Assembly: GCA_029250945.1 (NCBI GenBank)
Contig: JAQXEG010000009.1
Coordinates: forward strand, 62,001 to 126,000
DNA from: Yoonia sp.
GTDB lineage: Bacteria > Pseudomonadota > Alphaproteobacteria > Rhodobacterales > Rhodobacteraceae
DNA: 64,000 nt
Reading direction: 5' to 3'
The stretch's first letter is position 1. Each line of letters starts with the position of its first letter. The notes beneath the pieces were generated by a model that was not told where the DNA came from, did not search any database, and was given only the letters and a program-made list of their open reading frames with translations. Below, piece by piece: positions 1-9,275 of this stretch. The translations under genes were made by a program, and so were the position numbers.

Positions 1-101
1 GCACGGCGCGTGGCACGGCCAATATGATCCAAGGCCAGCGCGATTTCTTCGGGGCCCACGGGTTTGAACGTTTCGACGGGCGCCACGACCAGCACGGCCA
101 T
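1..101 (-). CDS. Partial hypothetical protein, N-terminus only
   Basis: An ATG 8 bases downstream of the phoB stop opens a frame that stays open to the window edge, giving about 33 residues (starts MAVLVVAPVE, ends near HIGRATRR). The close spacing suggests it is the next gene of the pho operon. I do not recognise the family; only the N-terminus is visible. A weak AGG lies about 8 bases before the ATG. Confidence 0.45.
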   Translation of the reverse strand, partial: MAVLVVAPVETFKPVGPEEIALALDHIGRATRR

Positions 102-109
102 TGGGGCGC

Positions 110-796
110 CTAACCTAGCGCGTAGCCGGCCCCGCGCACCGTGCGGATGGGGTCGGCGCCGCCAGCCTTTAGCGCCTTGCGCAGCCGCCCCACATGCACG
201 TCCACGGTGCGGGTATCGACATAAACGTCCCAGCCCCACACGCGGTCCAGCAGCATGTCGCGTGACCACACGCGCCCCGGCTTTTCCATGAATGTGACCA
301 GCAACCGAAATTCGGTCGGCCCAAGCTTGATCGCTTGTCCGGCCCGTACAGCGCGATGCGTTTCCGTGTCCAGCGTGATATCATCAAAGCTAAGCACCTG
401 CCCTTGGGTCGCGGGCCGCACGCGGCGCAGTTGGGCACGCACACGGGCCATGAATTCGGACACCGAATAAGGTTTGACAACATAGTCATCAGCACCCGTT
501 TCAAGGCCGCGGACGCGGTCCACCTCCTCTGTGCGGGCCGATAGCATGATGATCGGGATGCTGCGCGTAGCGGCGCTGGATTTCAGCTGGCGGCATACCT
601 CAATCCCCGAAACATGGGGCATCATCCAATCCAGCACGATCACATCGGGCGGATCTTCGACCACGATCAACAACGCCTCTTCACCGTTGTCGGCTGGGGT
701 CACGCGGTAACCCTCAGCGCGCAGGTTATAAACCAACACCTCGCGTTGGGATGCCTCGTCTTCGACCACAAGAATATGCGGGGTTTGATCGGCCAT
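110..796 (-). CDS. phoB: PhoB, phosphate regulon response regulator
   Basis: This 228-residue protein is an OmpR/PhoB-type response regulator. The receiver domain fills residues 1-120, with acidic pair E12/D13, phosphoacceptor D56 (VLDWMMP) and the conserved lysine in VVKPYS. The C-terminal winged helix (about 130-228) ends with the typical VDVHVGRLRKAL and IRTVRGAGYAL signatures. It should bind the Pho box in front of pstS when PhoR phosphorylates it. It lies 6 bases downstream of phoU as the last recognisable gene of the pst-pho operon. Length and motifs match the family fully. Confidence 0.97.
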   Translation of the reverse strand: MADQTPHILVVEDEASQREVLVYNLRAEGYRVTPADNGEEALLIVVEDPPDVIVLDWMMPHVSGIEVCRQLKSSAATRSIPIIMLSARTEEVDRVRGLETGADDYVVKPYSVSEFMARVRAQLRRVRPATQGQVLSFDDITLDTETHRAVRAGQAIKLGPTEFRLLVTFMEKPGRVWSRDMLLDRVWGWDVYVDTRTVDVHVGRLRKALKAGGADPIRTVRGAGYALG

Positions 797-802
797 ACCG
801 CC

Positions 803-1510
803 CTAGTCCAGTTCCGAGACAAAGGCGGTTTGGTCACCCTTCGGCCGTGCCTCTTCCGGCATGACGCCGGTTTCCAGATAGATCACCTGTTCGGCCATAT
901 TGGTCACTAGATCACCCATGCGTTCCACGTTCTTGGCCATAAAATGCAGGTGCATAAAGGCGGTGATATTGCGCGGGTCTTCCATCATGAATGTCAGAAA
1001 CTCGCGAAACAGCGCGTTATACATCTGGTCCACATCATGATCGCGCTGGCGCACATCCTCGGCCAGTTCCGCGTCACCGCGCAAATAGCTGTCGATCAAG
1101 TCCTTTAGCATCGCCTGCACCTCGCGGGCCATACGGCGCAGGGCGGCGTCCGATCCACTAATCACCGGCATATCAACCAAGGTGCTGGTCCGCTTGGCCA
1201 TGTTTTTCGCGTAATCCCCGATGCGTTCCATGCTGGCGGCAATCCGCAGCACAGTCAGGATCACGCGCAAATCCTTGGATACAGGTGCGCGCAACGCAAT
1301 GATGCGCGCCGCCTCTTCGTTGATTTGCAGCTCGAGCGCGTCAATCTGTTTGTCCCCTGCCCGGACTTTTTCGGCCAAGGCTAGATCACGGGTTTCCAAG
1401 GATTTAGCCGCGGATAGGATCGCCTCTTCGACCATGCCCCCCATTTTGATCACAAGAGTTTGGATCGCATCAAGGTCGCGGTCATAGGCGGATGAGATAT
1501 GCTCATTCAT
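803..1510 (-). CDS. phoU: PhoU, phosphate signalling protein
   Basis: The 235-residue, all-helical protein has the two three-helix-bundle repeats of PhoU. Acidic metal-site residues are visible in the segments ERIGDYAKNMAKR (about residues 96-108) and ERMGDLVTNMAEQ (about 198-210). PhoU links the PstSCAB transporter to PhoR and keeps the regulon off when phosphate is plentiful. It sits 12 bases after pstB and 6 bases before phoB, so co-transcription is likely. The start MNEHISSAYDRDL agrees with the usual family N-terminus. Confidence 0.96.
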   Translation of the reverse strand: MNEHISSAYDRDLDAIQTLVIKMGGMVEEAILSAAKSLETRDLALAEKVRAGDKQIDALELQINEEAARIIALRAPVSKDLRVILTVLRIAASMERIGDYAKNMAKRTSTLVDMPVISGSDAALRRMAREVQAMLKDLIDSYLRGDAELAEDVRQRDHDVDQMYNALFREFLTFMMEDPRNITAFMHLHFMAKNVERMGDLVTNMAEQVIYLETGVMPEEARPKGDQTAFVSELD

Positions 1511-1522
1511 GATCGTCGCTCC

Positions 1523-2299
1523 TTACCCGATCCGGCCGGAAATATAGCTTTCGGTGCGCGGGTCTTCGGGGTTGGTGAAAATTTTATCTGTCTCGCCGAA
1601 TTCCACAAGGTTACCGAGGTGAAAAAACGCAGTTTTCTGACTGACGCGGGCGGCCTGCTGCATGGAGTGGGTCACAATCACAACGCTATAGGATTGGCGC
1701 AGTTCGTCGATCAGTTCCTCCACTTGGGCGGTGGCGATGGGATCAAGGGCGGAACACGGCTCGTCCATCAGCAACACCTCGGGCGCGGTTGCGATGGCGC
1801 GGGCAATGCACAGCCGCTGTTGTTGGCCACCAGACAGGCCCGTGCCGGACGCATGAAGCCTATCCTTGGCCTCATTCCACAACGCCGCCTTGCGCAGCGC
1901 GTTTTCAACGATCTGGTCCAGATCATCCTTATCCCGTGCAAGCCCGTGGATTTTGGGGCCGTAAGCCACATTATCATATATGGATTTGGGAAACGGGTTT
2001 GGTTTCTGAAACACCATGCCGACCTTGGCGCGCAGCTGCACAGGATCGACCTTGGGGTCGTAGATATCCTCTCCGTCGATGCGGATGTCACCGGTCACGC
2101 GACAGATACCAATCGTGTCGTTCATACGGTTGATACACCGCAGGAATGTGGATTTGCCGCAGCCCGACGGGCCGATGAAGGCAGTCACCTCTTTGTCGGC
2201 GATCTCGACGTCCACGTCCTTGATCGCATGGGTGTCGGCGTAATGCACTTGCACGCCTTTGGCAGAGATTTTGGATTGGGTCATGGTTTTGTCTTTCAT
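1523..2299 (-). CDS. pstB: PstB, phosphate ABC transporter ATPase
   Basis: This is the ATP-binding subunit of the high-affinity phosphate importer. Walker A GPSGCGKS is at about residues 43-50, followed by the signature LSGGQQQR and Walker [13 protein letters not shown]. The frame is open upstream into the 3' end of pstA. I chose the first ATG after the pstA stop (258 residues, MKDKTMTQ); an ATG 15 bases further in (MTQSKIS) is equally possible, and neither has a strong ribosome binding site. The order pstC-pstA-pstB-phoU is the usual one. Confidence 0.95.
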   Translation of the reverse strand: MKDKTMTQSKISAKGVQVHYADTHAIKDVDVEIADKEVTAFIGPSGCGKSTFLRCINRMNDTIGICRVTGDIRIDGEDIYDPKVDPVQLRAKVGMVFQKPNPFPKSIYDNVAYGPKIHGLARDKDDLDQIVENALRKAALWNEAKDRLHASGTGLSGGQQQRLCIARAIATAPEVLLMDEPCSALDPIATAQVEELIDELRQSYSVVIVTHSMQQAARVSQKTAFFHLGNLVEFGETDKIFTNPEDPRTESYISGRIG

Positions 2300-2300
2300 T

Positions 2301-3623
2301 CTACCAGCGACGCTCAAACTTGCGGCGCAGGAAAATTGCAATTGCATTCATGATAAGAAGGAAGATGAGCAGGGTAATGATGGCGCCTGATGCCCGTTCC
2401 ACAAAGCTGGGATCAGCGCGTTGGGTCCAGTTGAACACCTGCACTGGCAGGGCTGTCGCCGCCTCGCCAAACAGGCCCGCGTCGGGGGTATAGGCCGCGG
2501 GATATTCGCGCACAAAGGCCACCATGCCGATCAGCAGCAAGGGCGCCGTTTCGCCAAGCGCTTGCGCCAGCCCGATGATCGTGCCCGTCAGGATGCCCGA
2601 CGCGGCCAGCGGTAACACGTGGTGGAACACCGCCTGAATTTTTGACGCCCCTACCCCCAAGGCCGCATCGCGGATCGAGGGGGGCACAGATTTCAGCGCG
2701 GCGCGGGTCGAAATGATGATTGTGGGCAGCGTCATCAACGTCAGGCACAACCCGCCGACAAGAGGCGATGATTGGTTGAACTCCATAAAGTTAATAAAAA
2801 TCGCGAGCCCGAGGATCCCATAAACAATCGACGGTACCGCCGCGAGGTTGGAGATATTCACCTCGATGATGTCGGTCCACCGGTTCTTGGGCGCGAATTC
2901 TTCGAGGTAGATCGACGCCGCCACACCAATCGGCAAGGCCAGTACCAGCACCACGATCATCATGTAAAGCGAGCCGAGGATCGCGACGCCTAGCCCCGCC
3001 GCCTCTGGCCGTTGGTCGGATGCGTCAGGGGCCGTCAGGAACGCCCAGTTGAACGTGGTGTCAACGACGCCCACGTCAGCCAGCGCTTGTGCCAGTTGCA
3101 GTTCTTCGGGCGATGTATTGCCGTCCAGTGCCGCACTTTCCATCGTCACGCGGCCCTTGAAATAGCCGTCGATGCGGCCGTTCATCAGCAGTTTGAATTC
3201 CATGTCGGTGCCGACAATGTCCGGGTCGGCCAACACGGCGTTGCGCACGGTTGCTGATGCCTCTTTCGACAGCATCTTGCCGATGGTTTTCGCATTCAGG
3301 TCTGTGGCAATTCCCAGCTCCTCGACCGTGGCGACCATGCCGTCGCGCAGCAGGCTAGCATAGCCGATGGTCGTAACCTTTTTCATCACAGCCAAATCGC
3401 GGGTGCCGGATTTGTCCAGCTTGGCCGCAGGCAGCGGCACGGTGATCGTCGCATAGGTTTGTTTGAACGCAGAGCTGCCAGTGGACACCACGGACGTCAG
3501 CAGCAACGCCAAGGCGATCATGGCCACAATGATCGCGCCCAGCCCGTAGGCCTTGAACCGTTTTTCAGCGGTATTGCGTTTGCGGGTCAGCGCATCGACC
3601 GTCAAAAGGGATTTATGGGTCAT
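2301..3623 (-). CDS. pstA: PstA, phosphate ABC transporter permease
   Basis: The 440-residue inner-membrane permease has an N-terminal membrane segment after [11 protein letters not shown], then a long periplasmic region. The permease core contains the EAA-like loop [18 protein letters not shown] and the motif [16 protein letters not shown] long periplasmic insert of this kind is usual in alphaproteobacterial PstA. The start overlaps the pstC stop in an ATGA (3620-3623), which decides the start against an in-frame ATG further upstream. It pairs with PstC to form the phosphate channel. Confidence 0.95.
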   Translation of the reverse strand: MTHKSLLTVDALTRKRNTAEKRFKAYGLGAIIVAMIALALLLTSVVSTGSSAFKQTYATITVPLPAAKLDKSGTRDLAVMKKVTTIGYASLLRDGMVATVEELGIATDLNAKTIGKMLSKEASATVRNAVLADPDIVGTDMEFKLLMNGRIDGYFKGRVTMESAALDGNTSPEELQLAQALADVGVVDTTFNWAFLTAPDASDQRPEAAGLGVAILGSLYMMIVVLVLALPIGVAASIYLEEFAPKNRWTDIIEVNISNLAAVPSIVYGILGLAIFINFMEFNQSSPLVGGLCLTLMTLPTIIISTRAALKSVPPSIRDAALGVGASKIQAVFHHVLPLAASGILTGTIIGLAQALGETAPLLLIGMVAFVREYPAAYTPDAGLFGEAATALPVQVFNWTQRADPSFVERASGAIITLLIFLLIMNAIAIFLRRKFERRW

Positions 3624-4801
3624 TCGTACTGCTCCCGGTATTTGCGCACGATAAACAGGGCAAAGACGTTCAGCCCCAATGTGATCACGAAAAGTGTAAG
3701 GCAAAGCGCGAAGGCCACCAGTGTTTCGGGGCTGGCGAAATCGGTATCGCCGGTCAATTGACTGACGATTTTCACGGTCACGGTTGTCATCGCCTCGAAC
3801 GGATTAAGTGACAGGCGCGCGGCGGCCCCTGCCCCCAAAACCACGATCATTGTCTCACCAATTGCACGTGATGCCGCCAATAGGACCGCCCCCACGATGC
3901 CCGGTAAGGCGGCGGGGATGACGACCTGCCGGATCGTCTCAGACTTTGTGGCGCCAAGGCCGAGCGAGCCGTCACGCATCGCCTGTGGCACCGCATTGAT
4001 GATATCGTCCGACAACGAAGACACGAAGGGGATCAACATGATGCCCATGACCAATCCGGCGGTCATCACGCTGGACGCGCTATCGCCGAACCCCATGGGG
4101 GATGCGAAATAATCCCGCAAGACCGGCCCCACGGTGATCAGCGCAAACAGTCCGTAAACGATGGTTGGAATACCGGCGAGGATCTCAATCGCGGGCTTCG
4201 CCACGCAGCGCATCCGGCGGCCTGCATATTCCGACAGGTAGATTGCGGCAAACAACCCAATCGGCACAGCAAAAAGTAATGCGATGAAGCTGATGTAAAG
4301 CGTCCCCCACAGCAGCGGAATAATACCAAGCGCGGAATCCCCCCGAAAGTTGGGCGACCATTCTGCCGAGAAAAAGAAATCCGACCAGCTGTATTGGGCA
4401 AAGAAGTTGCGCGTCTCAAAAAGCATCGACAACACAATCCCCACCGTGGTCAGGATCGCGATGACGGATGCACCAATCAAGATCAGCTTGATCCATGCCT
4501 CGGCCTCTGTGCGGGCGCGTTGCTGGGGTGAGACGCGCAGCATCGCGGTCATAAACGCGACGCCAGCAACGATCACAATCAGCCAGCCAAACAGCCCGCC
4601 ACCACCCGCAAGCGCACCACCGATCACGACGGCAATCGTGGGGATCAGCACGCTTAGCGCGGTGTTCAACCCGTATTGGCGCAGCAAAGCGGCCAACTGG
4701 CGCTGATCACTCCCCACACTGGCCCGCACCTTGGCAGGTGCCGCATAAAACCCGATGATCATCAGGCTGAGGGCAATCAATAATGATAATGAAATCGACA
4801 T
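3620..4801 (-). CDS. pstC: PstC, phosphate ABC transporter permease
   Basis: This 393-residue permease carries a hydrophobic N-terminal extension (two or three membrane segments in residues 1-130) ahead of the core permease domain. The core is marked by LLWGTLYISFIALLFAVPIG, SLGLGATKSETIRQVVIPAA and the typical SRAIGETMIVVLGAG. The extension is shared with other alphaproteobacterial PstC proteins, although some of those are longer. It is translated ahead of pstA with a 4-base overlap. The gene starts 67 bases after pstS, beyond a stable hairpin. Confidence 0.95.
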   Translation of the reverse strand: MSISLSLLIALSLMIIGFYAAPAKVRASVGSDQRQLAALLRQYGLNTALSVLIPTIAVVIGGALAGGGGLFGWLIVIVAGVAFMTAMLRVSPQQRARTEAEAWIKLILIGASVIAILTTVGIVLSMLFETRNFFAQYSWSDFFFSAEWSPNFRGDSALGIIPLLWGTLYISFIALLFAVPIGLFAAIYLSEYAGRRMRCVAKPAIEILAGIPTIVYGLFALITVGPVLRDYFASPMGFGDSASSVMTAGLVMGIMLIPFVSSLSDDIINAVPQAMRDGSLGLGATKSETIRQVVIPAALPGIVGAVLLAASRAIGETMIVVLGAGAAARLSLNPFEAMTTVTVKIVSQLTGDTDFASPETLVAFALCLTLFVITLGLNVFALFIVRKYREQYE

Positions 4802-4826
4802 CTATCGGCAGCTTTCTAATGGGATA

Positions 4827-4850
4827 AGGGGGCCACGCAAGCGGCCCCCT
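4827..4850 (-). terminator. Hairpin between pstS and pstC (probable attenuator)
   Basis: An inverted repeat with an 8-bp perfect stem (AGGGGGCC / GGCCCCCT) and an 8-base loop lies just after the pstS stop. No T-run follows on the minus strand, so it is more likely a partial terminator or an RNA 3'-end stabiliser. Such a site would let the periplasmic binding protein be made in excess over the membrane parts. Confidence 0.6.
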
Positions 4851-4868
4851 CTGCATAATAGTTGGGGA

Positions 4869-5903
4869 TTACATGTCGCCCATTTTGACTTCGTTCATGA
4901 CGGTGTCTTGCACGTCTGAAAGTTCCGGATCGGACACCAGACCGTATTCCGCCAATGGCCCGTCAGGCCCCGACACATCGTCAGAGACGAAGAATTCCGC
5001 AAAATCCTTGAGCCCCGGAATGACGTCGATGTGGGCCACTTTGATGTAGAAATACAGCGGGCGGGACACTGGATAATCACCCGCCGCGATGCTTTCGGTT
5101 GTTGGCACAACACCCGCCATTGTGGCGACTTGCAGCTTATCAGTGTTGTTTTCATAAAACGCGAGGCCAAAGACACCGATGCCGTTTGTATCCGCCTCAA
5201 TCCGCGCAAGGGTTTCGGTGTAATCACCGTCCACATCAACAGACCGCCCGTCGGTACGGATCGCCATGCACTTGCCCTCTGCCGTGTCATGATCAGCACC
5301 TGCCGCGATCATGGCGTCCAGAAAACCACCCTCAGCGCAGCCCGCCAGAATGACCTTTTCCTCGAACACTTCACGGGTGCCGTGTTTTGTGCCCGGGATA
5401 AACGTCTGAATAGGTTGGTCGGGGAAATCTGCGTTGACCTCATTCCACGATGTGAAGGTGTTCGGTACCAAGGCGCCGTCGATGAAATGCTCAGCCGCGA
5501 GCGCCTTGTACCAATCGGTTGGTGTAAAGGCGAAATCGTTGCCGTTAATGTCGGACGCAAACACGATCCCGTCATAGCCGATCCGCACCTCGATGATGTC
5601 GGTCACACCGGCCTCAGCGCAGGCTGCGGCCTCGGTTGGTTTGATCTGGCGGGACGCGTTGGCGATGTCGATGGTGTTTTCGCCCACACCTTCGCAGAAC
5701 CGTTTGAGGCCGGCGGATGATCCGCCCGATTCCACCACAGGTGTCGGATAGTCAAAGTTCTCGCCAAATAGCTCGGCCACAATGGCCGCATAGGGTAGCA
5801 CGGTTGATGATCCGGCCACTTGCACATTATCGCGGGCGTAGGCGGTGGTTGCGGCAATCGCTGCCACGGCAACAGATGAAACTGTCAGCTTCAGAATAGA
5901 CAT
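4869..5903 (-). CDS. pstS: PstS, periplasmic phosphate-binding protein
   Basis: The 344-residue precursor begins MSILKLTVSS and has a Sec signal peptide probably cut after the A-Y-A at about residue 23, exposing RDNVQVAGSS. The mature part shows the phosphate-site signatures VAGSSTVLPYA, SGGSSAGLKRFCEG and the segment around PGTKHGTREVF. It delivers phosphate to PstCA. The start was chosen because a GGAG ribosome binding site lies 6 bases before this ATG; a longer frame upstream runs through the promoter. A Pho box lies about 80-115 bases upstream. Confidence 0.96.
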   Translation of the reverse strand: MSILKLTVSSVAVAAIAATTAYARDNVQVAGSSTVLPYAAIVAELFGENFDYPTPVVESGGSSAGLKRFCEGVGENTIDIANASRQIKPTEAAACAEAGVTDIIEVRIGYDGIVFASDINGNDFAFTPTDWYKALAAEHFIDGALVPNTFTSWNEVNADFPDQPIQTFIPGTKHGTREVFEEKVILAGCAEGGFLDAMIAAGADHDTAEGKCMAIRTDGRSVDVDGDYTETLARIEADTNGIGVFGLAFYENNTDKLQVATMAGVVPTTESIAAGDYPVSRPLYFYIKVAHIDVIPGLKDFAEFFVSDDVSGPDGPLAEYGLVSDPELSDVQDTVMNEVKMGDM

Positions 5904-5984
5904 GGGAACTCCGATATGTCGCTCTGTCAGATCGCACCCCTTGCGCGATCCGTTGACACGAGACATACGGCCCGTTCCCAAACC

Positions 5985-6017
5985 TTTTGTGACGTTTATG
6001 TAAAAGTTTTATGACAG
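5985..6017 (-). promoter_or_regulatory. Pho box (PhoB operator) before pstS
   Basis: On the minus strand, three 7-base direct repeats, CTGTCAT, CTTTTAC and ACGTCAC, are each followed by a 4-base A/T spacer (AAAA, ATAA, AAAA). This gives an exact 11-base period. The first repeat and its spacer match the enteric Pho box consensus CTGTCATA-A closely. The site ends about 80 bases before the pstS start, where PhoB would stand in for a -35 element. It lies between the phoR stop and pstS, so it drives the pstS-phoB operon separately from phoR. Confidence 0.85.
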
Positions 6018-6024
6018 CCCAAAG

Positions 6025-7059
6025 TCAGGCGGGCAAAATCACCGTGATGGTCGTGCCTTGCCCCGACTGGCTGGTGATTTTCAGACGGCCACGGTGGCGG
6101 TTCACGATGTGCTTTACAATCGCAAGGCCGAGCCCGACACCGCCAACGGCCCGCGACCGATGAGCGTCGACACGGTAAAACCGTTCCGTCAGGCGGGCGA
6201 TATGATGCGGCGCAATGCCGTGTCCCTGATCGGCTATGGTCAGCTTAGCACCCTGCCCCCGGATCGGCGTATGATGTGTGACAGGATCAACCGCAATCAT
6301 CACACGCCCGCCGTCACAGCCGTATTTCAGCGCGTTTTCAACCAGATTAATTACCACCTGACGTAGTTCGCCCTCGTCACCGATGATCTGCACCGCGCTA
6401 CCGGGCAATGTGCAATCGAGTGCGATATCCGATTTCACAGCGATGAGATCAAGCGTATTGCGCGCCGCCTGCACAACGTCGCGCAGGTCAATCACCGCGC
6501 GGGGTTGCTGGTAACCGTTGCCTTCCAGCTTGCTCAGCGTCATCAGCTCGTTCACCAGTTGGGTCATGCGCCCCGCTTCGGCGTCCATAAGGCCCAAGAA
6601 CCGATCCTGCGCCGCGGGATCATTGCGGGCCGCACCGCGCAGAGTTTCGATGAACCCCGCCAACGCCGTCAGGGGCGTGCGCAATTCGTGACTGACATTT
6701 GCAATGAAATCCGTGCGCAGACGGCCCGTATTTTCGGCGTCAGTCCGGTCAATCAAGCTAACCATCACCATCTGATCTACAGCCGTAATGTGCATGTCGT
6801 AACTTGTGGCGATCCCGTGGGCACCAGCCTGAAAAGGCACCATCAGCGGCGCGCCGTCCGCGAACACCTGTTCAATCGCCTCAATCACATCGGGTTGGCG
6901 AAACGCGGTGATAAAGTGGCGCCCCAACAGATCTGCGCCCATCGCCTTTGAAAAAAGCGCATTTGCAACCGCCAGCCTTTGGTCGGTACTAATGACAGCC
7001 GCGGCGATGGGTAACCCATTCAAAAACGCTATACTTTTTTCCATTTTCCACTTTGCCAT
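6025..7059 (-). CDS. phoR: PhoR, phosphate sensor histidine kinase (soluble type)
   Basis: About 344 residues: a PAS-like domain (residues 10-100), then a HisKA domain with the phosphorylated histidine H124 in FIANVSHELRTPLTA. An ATPase domain follows with N-box NLVENALKYG, G1 DQGHGIAP and G2 GVGLGLAIVKH. There is no membrane segment, as is common for Rhodobacteraceae PhoR, so sensing must go through PhoU and PstSCAB. The start is uncertain: ATG at 7059 (MAKWKM) or at 7044 (MEKSIAF, which has a GTGGA just upstream). The frame is open to 7086. Confidence 0.93.
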   Translation of the reverse strand: MAKWKMEKSIAFLNGLPIAAAVISTDQRLAVANALFSKAMGADLLGRHFITAFRQPDVIEAIEQVFADGAPLMVPFQAGAHGIATSYDMHITAVDQMVMVSLIDRTDAENTGRLRTDFIANVSHELRTPLTALAGFIETLRGAARNDPAAQDRFLGLMDAEAGRMTQLVNELMTLSKLEGNGYQQPRAVIDLRDVVQAARNTLDLIAVKSDIALDCTLPGSAVQIIGDEGELRQVVINLVENALKYGCDGGRVMIAVDPVTHHTPIRGQGAKLTIADQGHGIAPHHIARLTERFYRVDAHRSRAVGGVGLGLAIVKHIVNRHRGRLKITSQSGQGTTITVILPA

Positions 7060-7217
7060 CCGTGGTGACCACGCTCCACGGCCCAAGTTTTATTTGCGTC
7101 CCTGCGGAACAAAGCAAACCACCGTACCGTTTACTAAGCAATATTTACCTTAATCGCTACGCACAATGTGAAAGCAGATCAGATGACACAGTATTCAATG
7201 GACGGTGGTTTTCCTCG

Positions 7218-7580
7218 TTGCAAGAACTTATCCCGAACCATGCCAAAAGCACACTTGTGGTCGGTGATATGGCACGTTGGAAGGCCCAAGGGCGTAACCT
7301 GCCCAACATGGAAGGGCTGAAGTTTATCGACCTCCACGCGTTAACCGTTGAGGTGTTACAGGACCAAAAGCCCGACATCATCCTGTCCCCCTTGGTGAGC
7401 GAGGATTTTGATGCCGTTGATGTCGCCGGCGTACTGTCGGCACTGGCCTATGACGGGCCATACCGCGCCGTTACAAATACGCTGCCTAATCCCGAAATAA
7501 TCCGCAAAGAGGTGCGCAACCACGCGCCATACCTCGACTTTGATCTTGTTGTGCTGCCGATGCTGGCACCGCAAAACTAG
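7218..7580 (+). CDS. Conserved hypothetical protein, 5' end possibly frameshifted
   Basis: The solid part of this reading frame begins around SSLQELIPNHAKSTLVVGD and runs to PMLAPQN. It resembles small proteins of unknown role seen in Rhodobacteraceae. I start it at a TTG (7218), because the upstream part of the frame has poor protein character and overlaps the 5' end of the divergent phoR. An ATG at 7183 in the next frame encodes MTQYSMDGGF and would join SSLQEL if one T were restored at 7209-7212, so a small frameshift is possible. The stop overlaps that of the next, convergent gene in a CTAG. Confidence 0.6.
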   Translation: MQELIPNHAKSTLVVGDMARWKAQGRNLPNMEGLKFIDLHALTVEVLQDQKPDIILSPLVSEDFDAVDVAGVLSALAYDGPYRAVTNTLPNPEIIRKEVRNHAPYLDFDLVVLPMLAPQN

Positions 7581-8752
7581 GTCAGTGTCGCGGCGGCGGC
7601 TGTCATTTCCGATATCAGCAAGTCAGCGTCTTCGATGCCGACCGACACGCGAAAAAACCCTTCGGATATGCCCAAGGCGATGCGCCCTTCTGGCGTCAGA
7701 CCACGGTGCGACGACGACGCGGGATGCGATAGCGTTGTGCCTACATCCCCAAGTGTCGGCGCAAACGCAATCTCGGACGCGGCGCGTGTGAACGCATTGG
7801 CCGCCTCGCGACCACCCGTCAGCTCAAACGACAGCATATTACCCCCGCGTCCGTTCAACAATCCAACGGCGCGGTTGTGATCGGGGTGGTCTGGGCGCGT
7901 GGGATAGATCACACGCTTGACGCCCGGCGCATTGGACAGCGCATCGGCCAGTTTGGTGGCAGTCGCCTCGGCCTTATCAAACCGCAACTCGAATGAGTGC
8001 AAACCACGTTCGGCCAACCAGCAGTCAAAGGGGCTTGGGGTCAGACCCCATGTGACGTTCGCATCGTTAATGGCTGTGCGCAGCGCCGGATCCGCCGCCG
8101 CGACATAGCCCAACGTCGCATCCGAATGCCCCGCAAGCAATTTAGTCACCGAATGCACGACGATATCCGCGCCGTTATCAAACGGGCGGTAGCTGCGCGG
8201 TGTGGTGAATGTGTTATCCACCACCAGCAACGCGCCAACTTCAGCCGCAAGTGCTGCAATCGCGGGCATATCAGCCACGCGGATTGTGGGGTTTGACACA
8301 ACCTCAACCACGATCATTTTCGTATTGGGCCGCACCGCCGCACGCATTGCGGCAATATCCGTAGGATCAGCCAGCGATGTTTCGATCCCGAAACGCGGCA
8401 GATCTTGGGTCATCAACCGCAGCGTCCGCCCATAAAGCTGGTCACCGCCCAGCACATGATCGCCTGCGTTCAAACAGCCCAGAAACACCGCAGAAATTGC
8501 GGACATGCCAGAGCCGGTGATTATCCCGTCTGTCGCCCCTTCGAGCATATCGATTTTTCGGGCCAAGACTTGAGCGTTGGGGTGCCCTTCGCGGGCATAG
8601 GTGAACCCGCTAGCGTCCGCATATTGCGCGTCCAGCGCGTCAGGGTCAGGCGACGCATAAACGACAGATGGCTGCAACGGAGTGACGACAGGGAGCGATA
8701 CGGATGTCGGCCACGGCGTGCGGCGCACAAGGCTTTTGGGGGGTATCGTCAT
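7577..8752 (-). CDS. Trans-sulfuration family PLP enzyme (cystathionine gamma-lyase/synthase-like)
   Basis: The 391-residue protein belongs to the Cys/Met metabolism PLP-dependent family. The cofactor lysine lies in VHSVTKLLAGHSDATLG, the PLP phosphate loop in ITGSGMSAISAV, and the aspartate contacting the ring in LVVDNTFTTP. The C-terminal domain has the usual SLGD-like stretch TLGDVGTTLSHPASSSHRG. The family cleaves or forms C-S bonds of cystathionine, homocysteine or methionine; sequence alone does not fix which. It ends 1 base from the next gene's start, suggesting co-transcription with the carbonic anhydrase-like gene. Confidence 0.88.
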   Translation of the reverse strand: MTIPPKSLVRRTPWPTSVSLPVVTPLQPSVVYASPDPDALDAQYADASGFTYAREGHPNAQVLARKIDMLEGATDGIITGSGMSAISAVFLGCLNAGDHVLGGDQLYGRTLRLMTQDLPRFGIETSLADPTDIAAMRAAVRPNTKMIVVEVVSNPTIRVADMPAIAALAAEVGALLVVDNTFTTPRSYRPFDNGADIVVHSVTKLLAGHSDATLGYVAAADPALRTAINDANVTWGLTPSPFDCWLAERGLHSFELRFDKAEATATKLADALSNAPGVKRVIYPTRPDHPDHNRAVGLLNGRGGNMLSFELTGGREAANAFTRAASEIAFAPTLGDVGTTLSHPASSSHRGLTPEGRIALGISEGFFRVSVGIEDADLLISEMTAAAATLT

Positions 8753-8753
8753 G

Positions 8754-9275
8754 TCAGACCTCTTTCAAATCGCGGGAAAATCGGGCGGCGTTTTCGGCAT
8801 AGTGAAGTGCGGATGCACGCAGACCTGCGATGGCCGCATCATCAAGATCACGCACAACCTTGCCCGGCACACCCATAACAAGTGATCCGTCTGGGATCAC
8901 CTTGCCTTCGGTGATCAGCGCCCCTGCTCCGATCAGGCAATTGTTGCCAATCACGGCGCCATTCAAAATCGTGGCGCCCATGCCGATCAAGGAATTGTCG
9001 CCGATCGTACAGCCATGCAGCATCGCCTTATGACCAATCGTGCAGCCAGTACCGATCGCAAGCGGAAAGCACATGTCGGTATGCAGCACACAGTTTTCCT
9101 GTACATTGCTGCCAGCGCCCACAGTGATCATTTCATTGTCACCGCGCAGCGTGGACCCAAACCAGACAGAGGCACGCGCATCCAGCGTCACCTTGCCGAT
9201 CACATAGCACCCCGGTGCGACCCACGTCGCAGGATCAATCACAGGTGTCGCGTCGCCCAATGCGTAAATCATCAC
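8754..9275 (-). CDS. Gamma-class carbonic anhydrase-like hexapeptide-repeat protein
   Basis: The 173-residue protein is a left-handed beta helix of hexapeptide repeats (ADLxxD-like steps from about residue 20 to 150) of the YrdA/PaaY family. Zinc-ligand histidines are visible in [16 protein letters not shown]. Members bind a metal at the trimer interface; some are carbonic anhydrases or thioesterases, many have unknown activity. The C-terminus forms a helix ([17 protein letters not shown]) as expected. The start overlaps the gmk stop in ATGA; a second ATG follows directly. Confidence 0.85.
   Translation of the reverse strand: MMIYALGDATPVIDPATWVAPGCYVIGKVTLDARASVWFGSTLRGDNEMITVGAGSNVQENCVLHTDMCFPLAIGTGCTIGHKAMLHGCTIGDNSLIGMGATILNGAVIGNNCLIGAGALITEGKVIPDGSLVMGVPGKVVRDLDDAAIAGLRASALHYAENAARFSRDLKEV

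Noticed and set aside
1499-2353. A 284-codon open frame on the plus strand opposite pstB
   Set aside because: It is a mirror of the pstB codon bias; the minus-strand protein has all ABC ATPase motifs and the plus-strand translation matches nothing.
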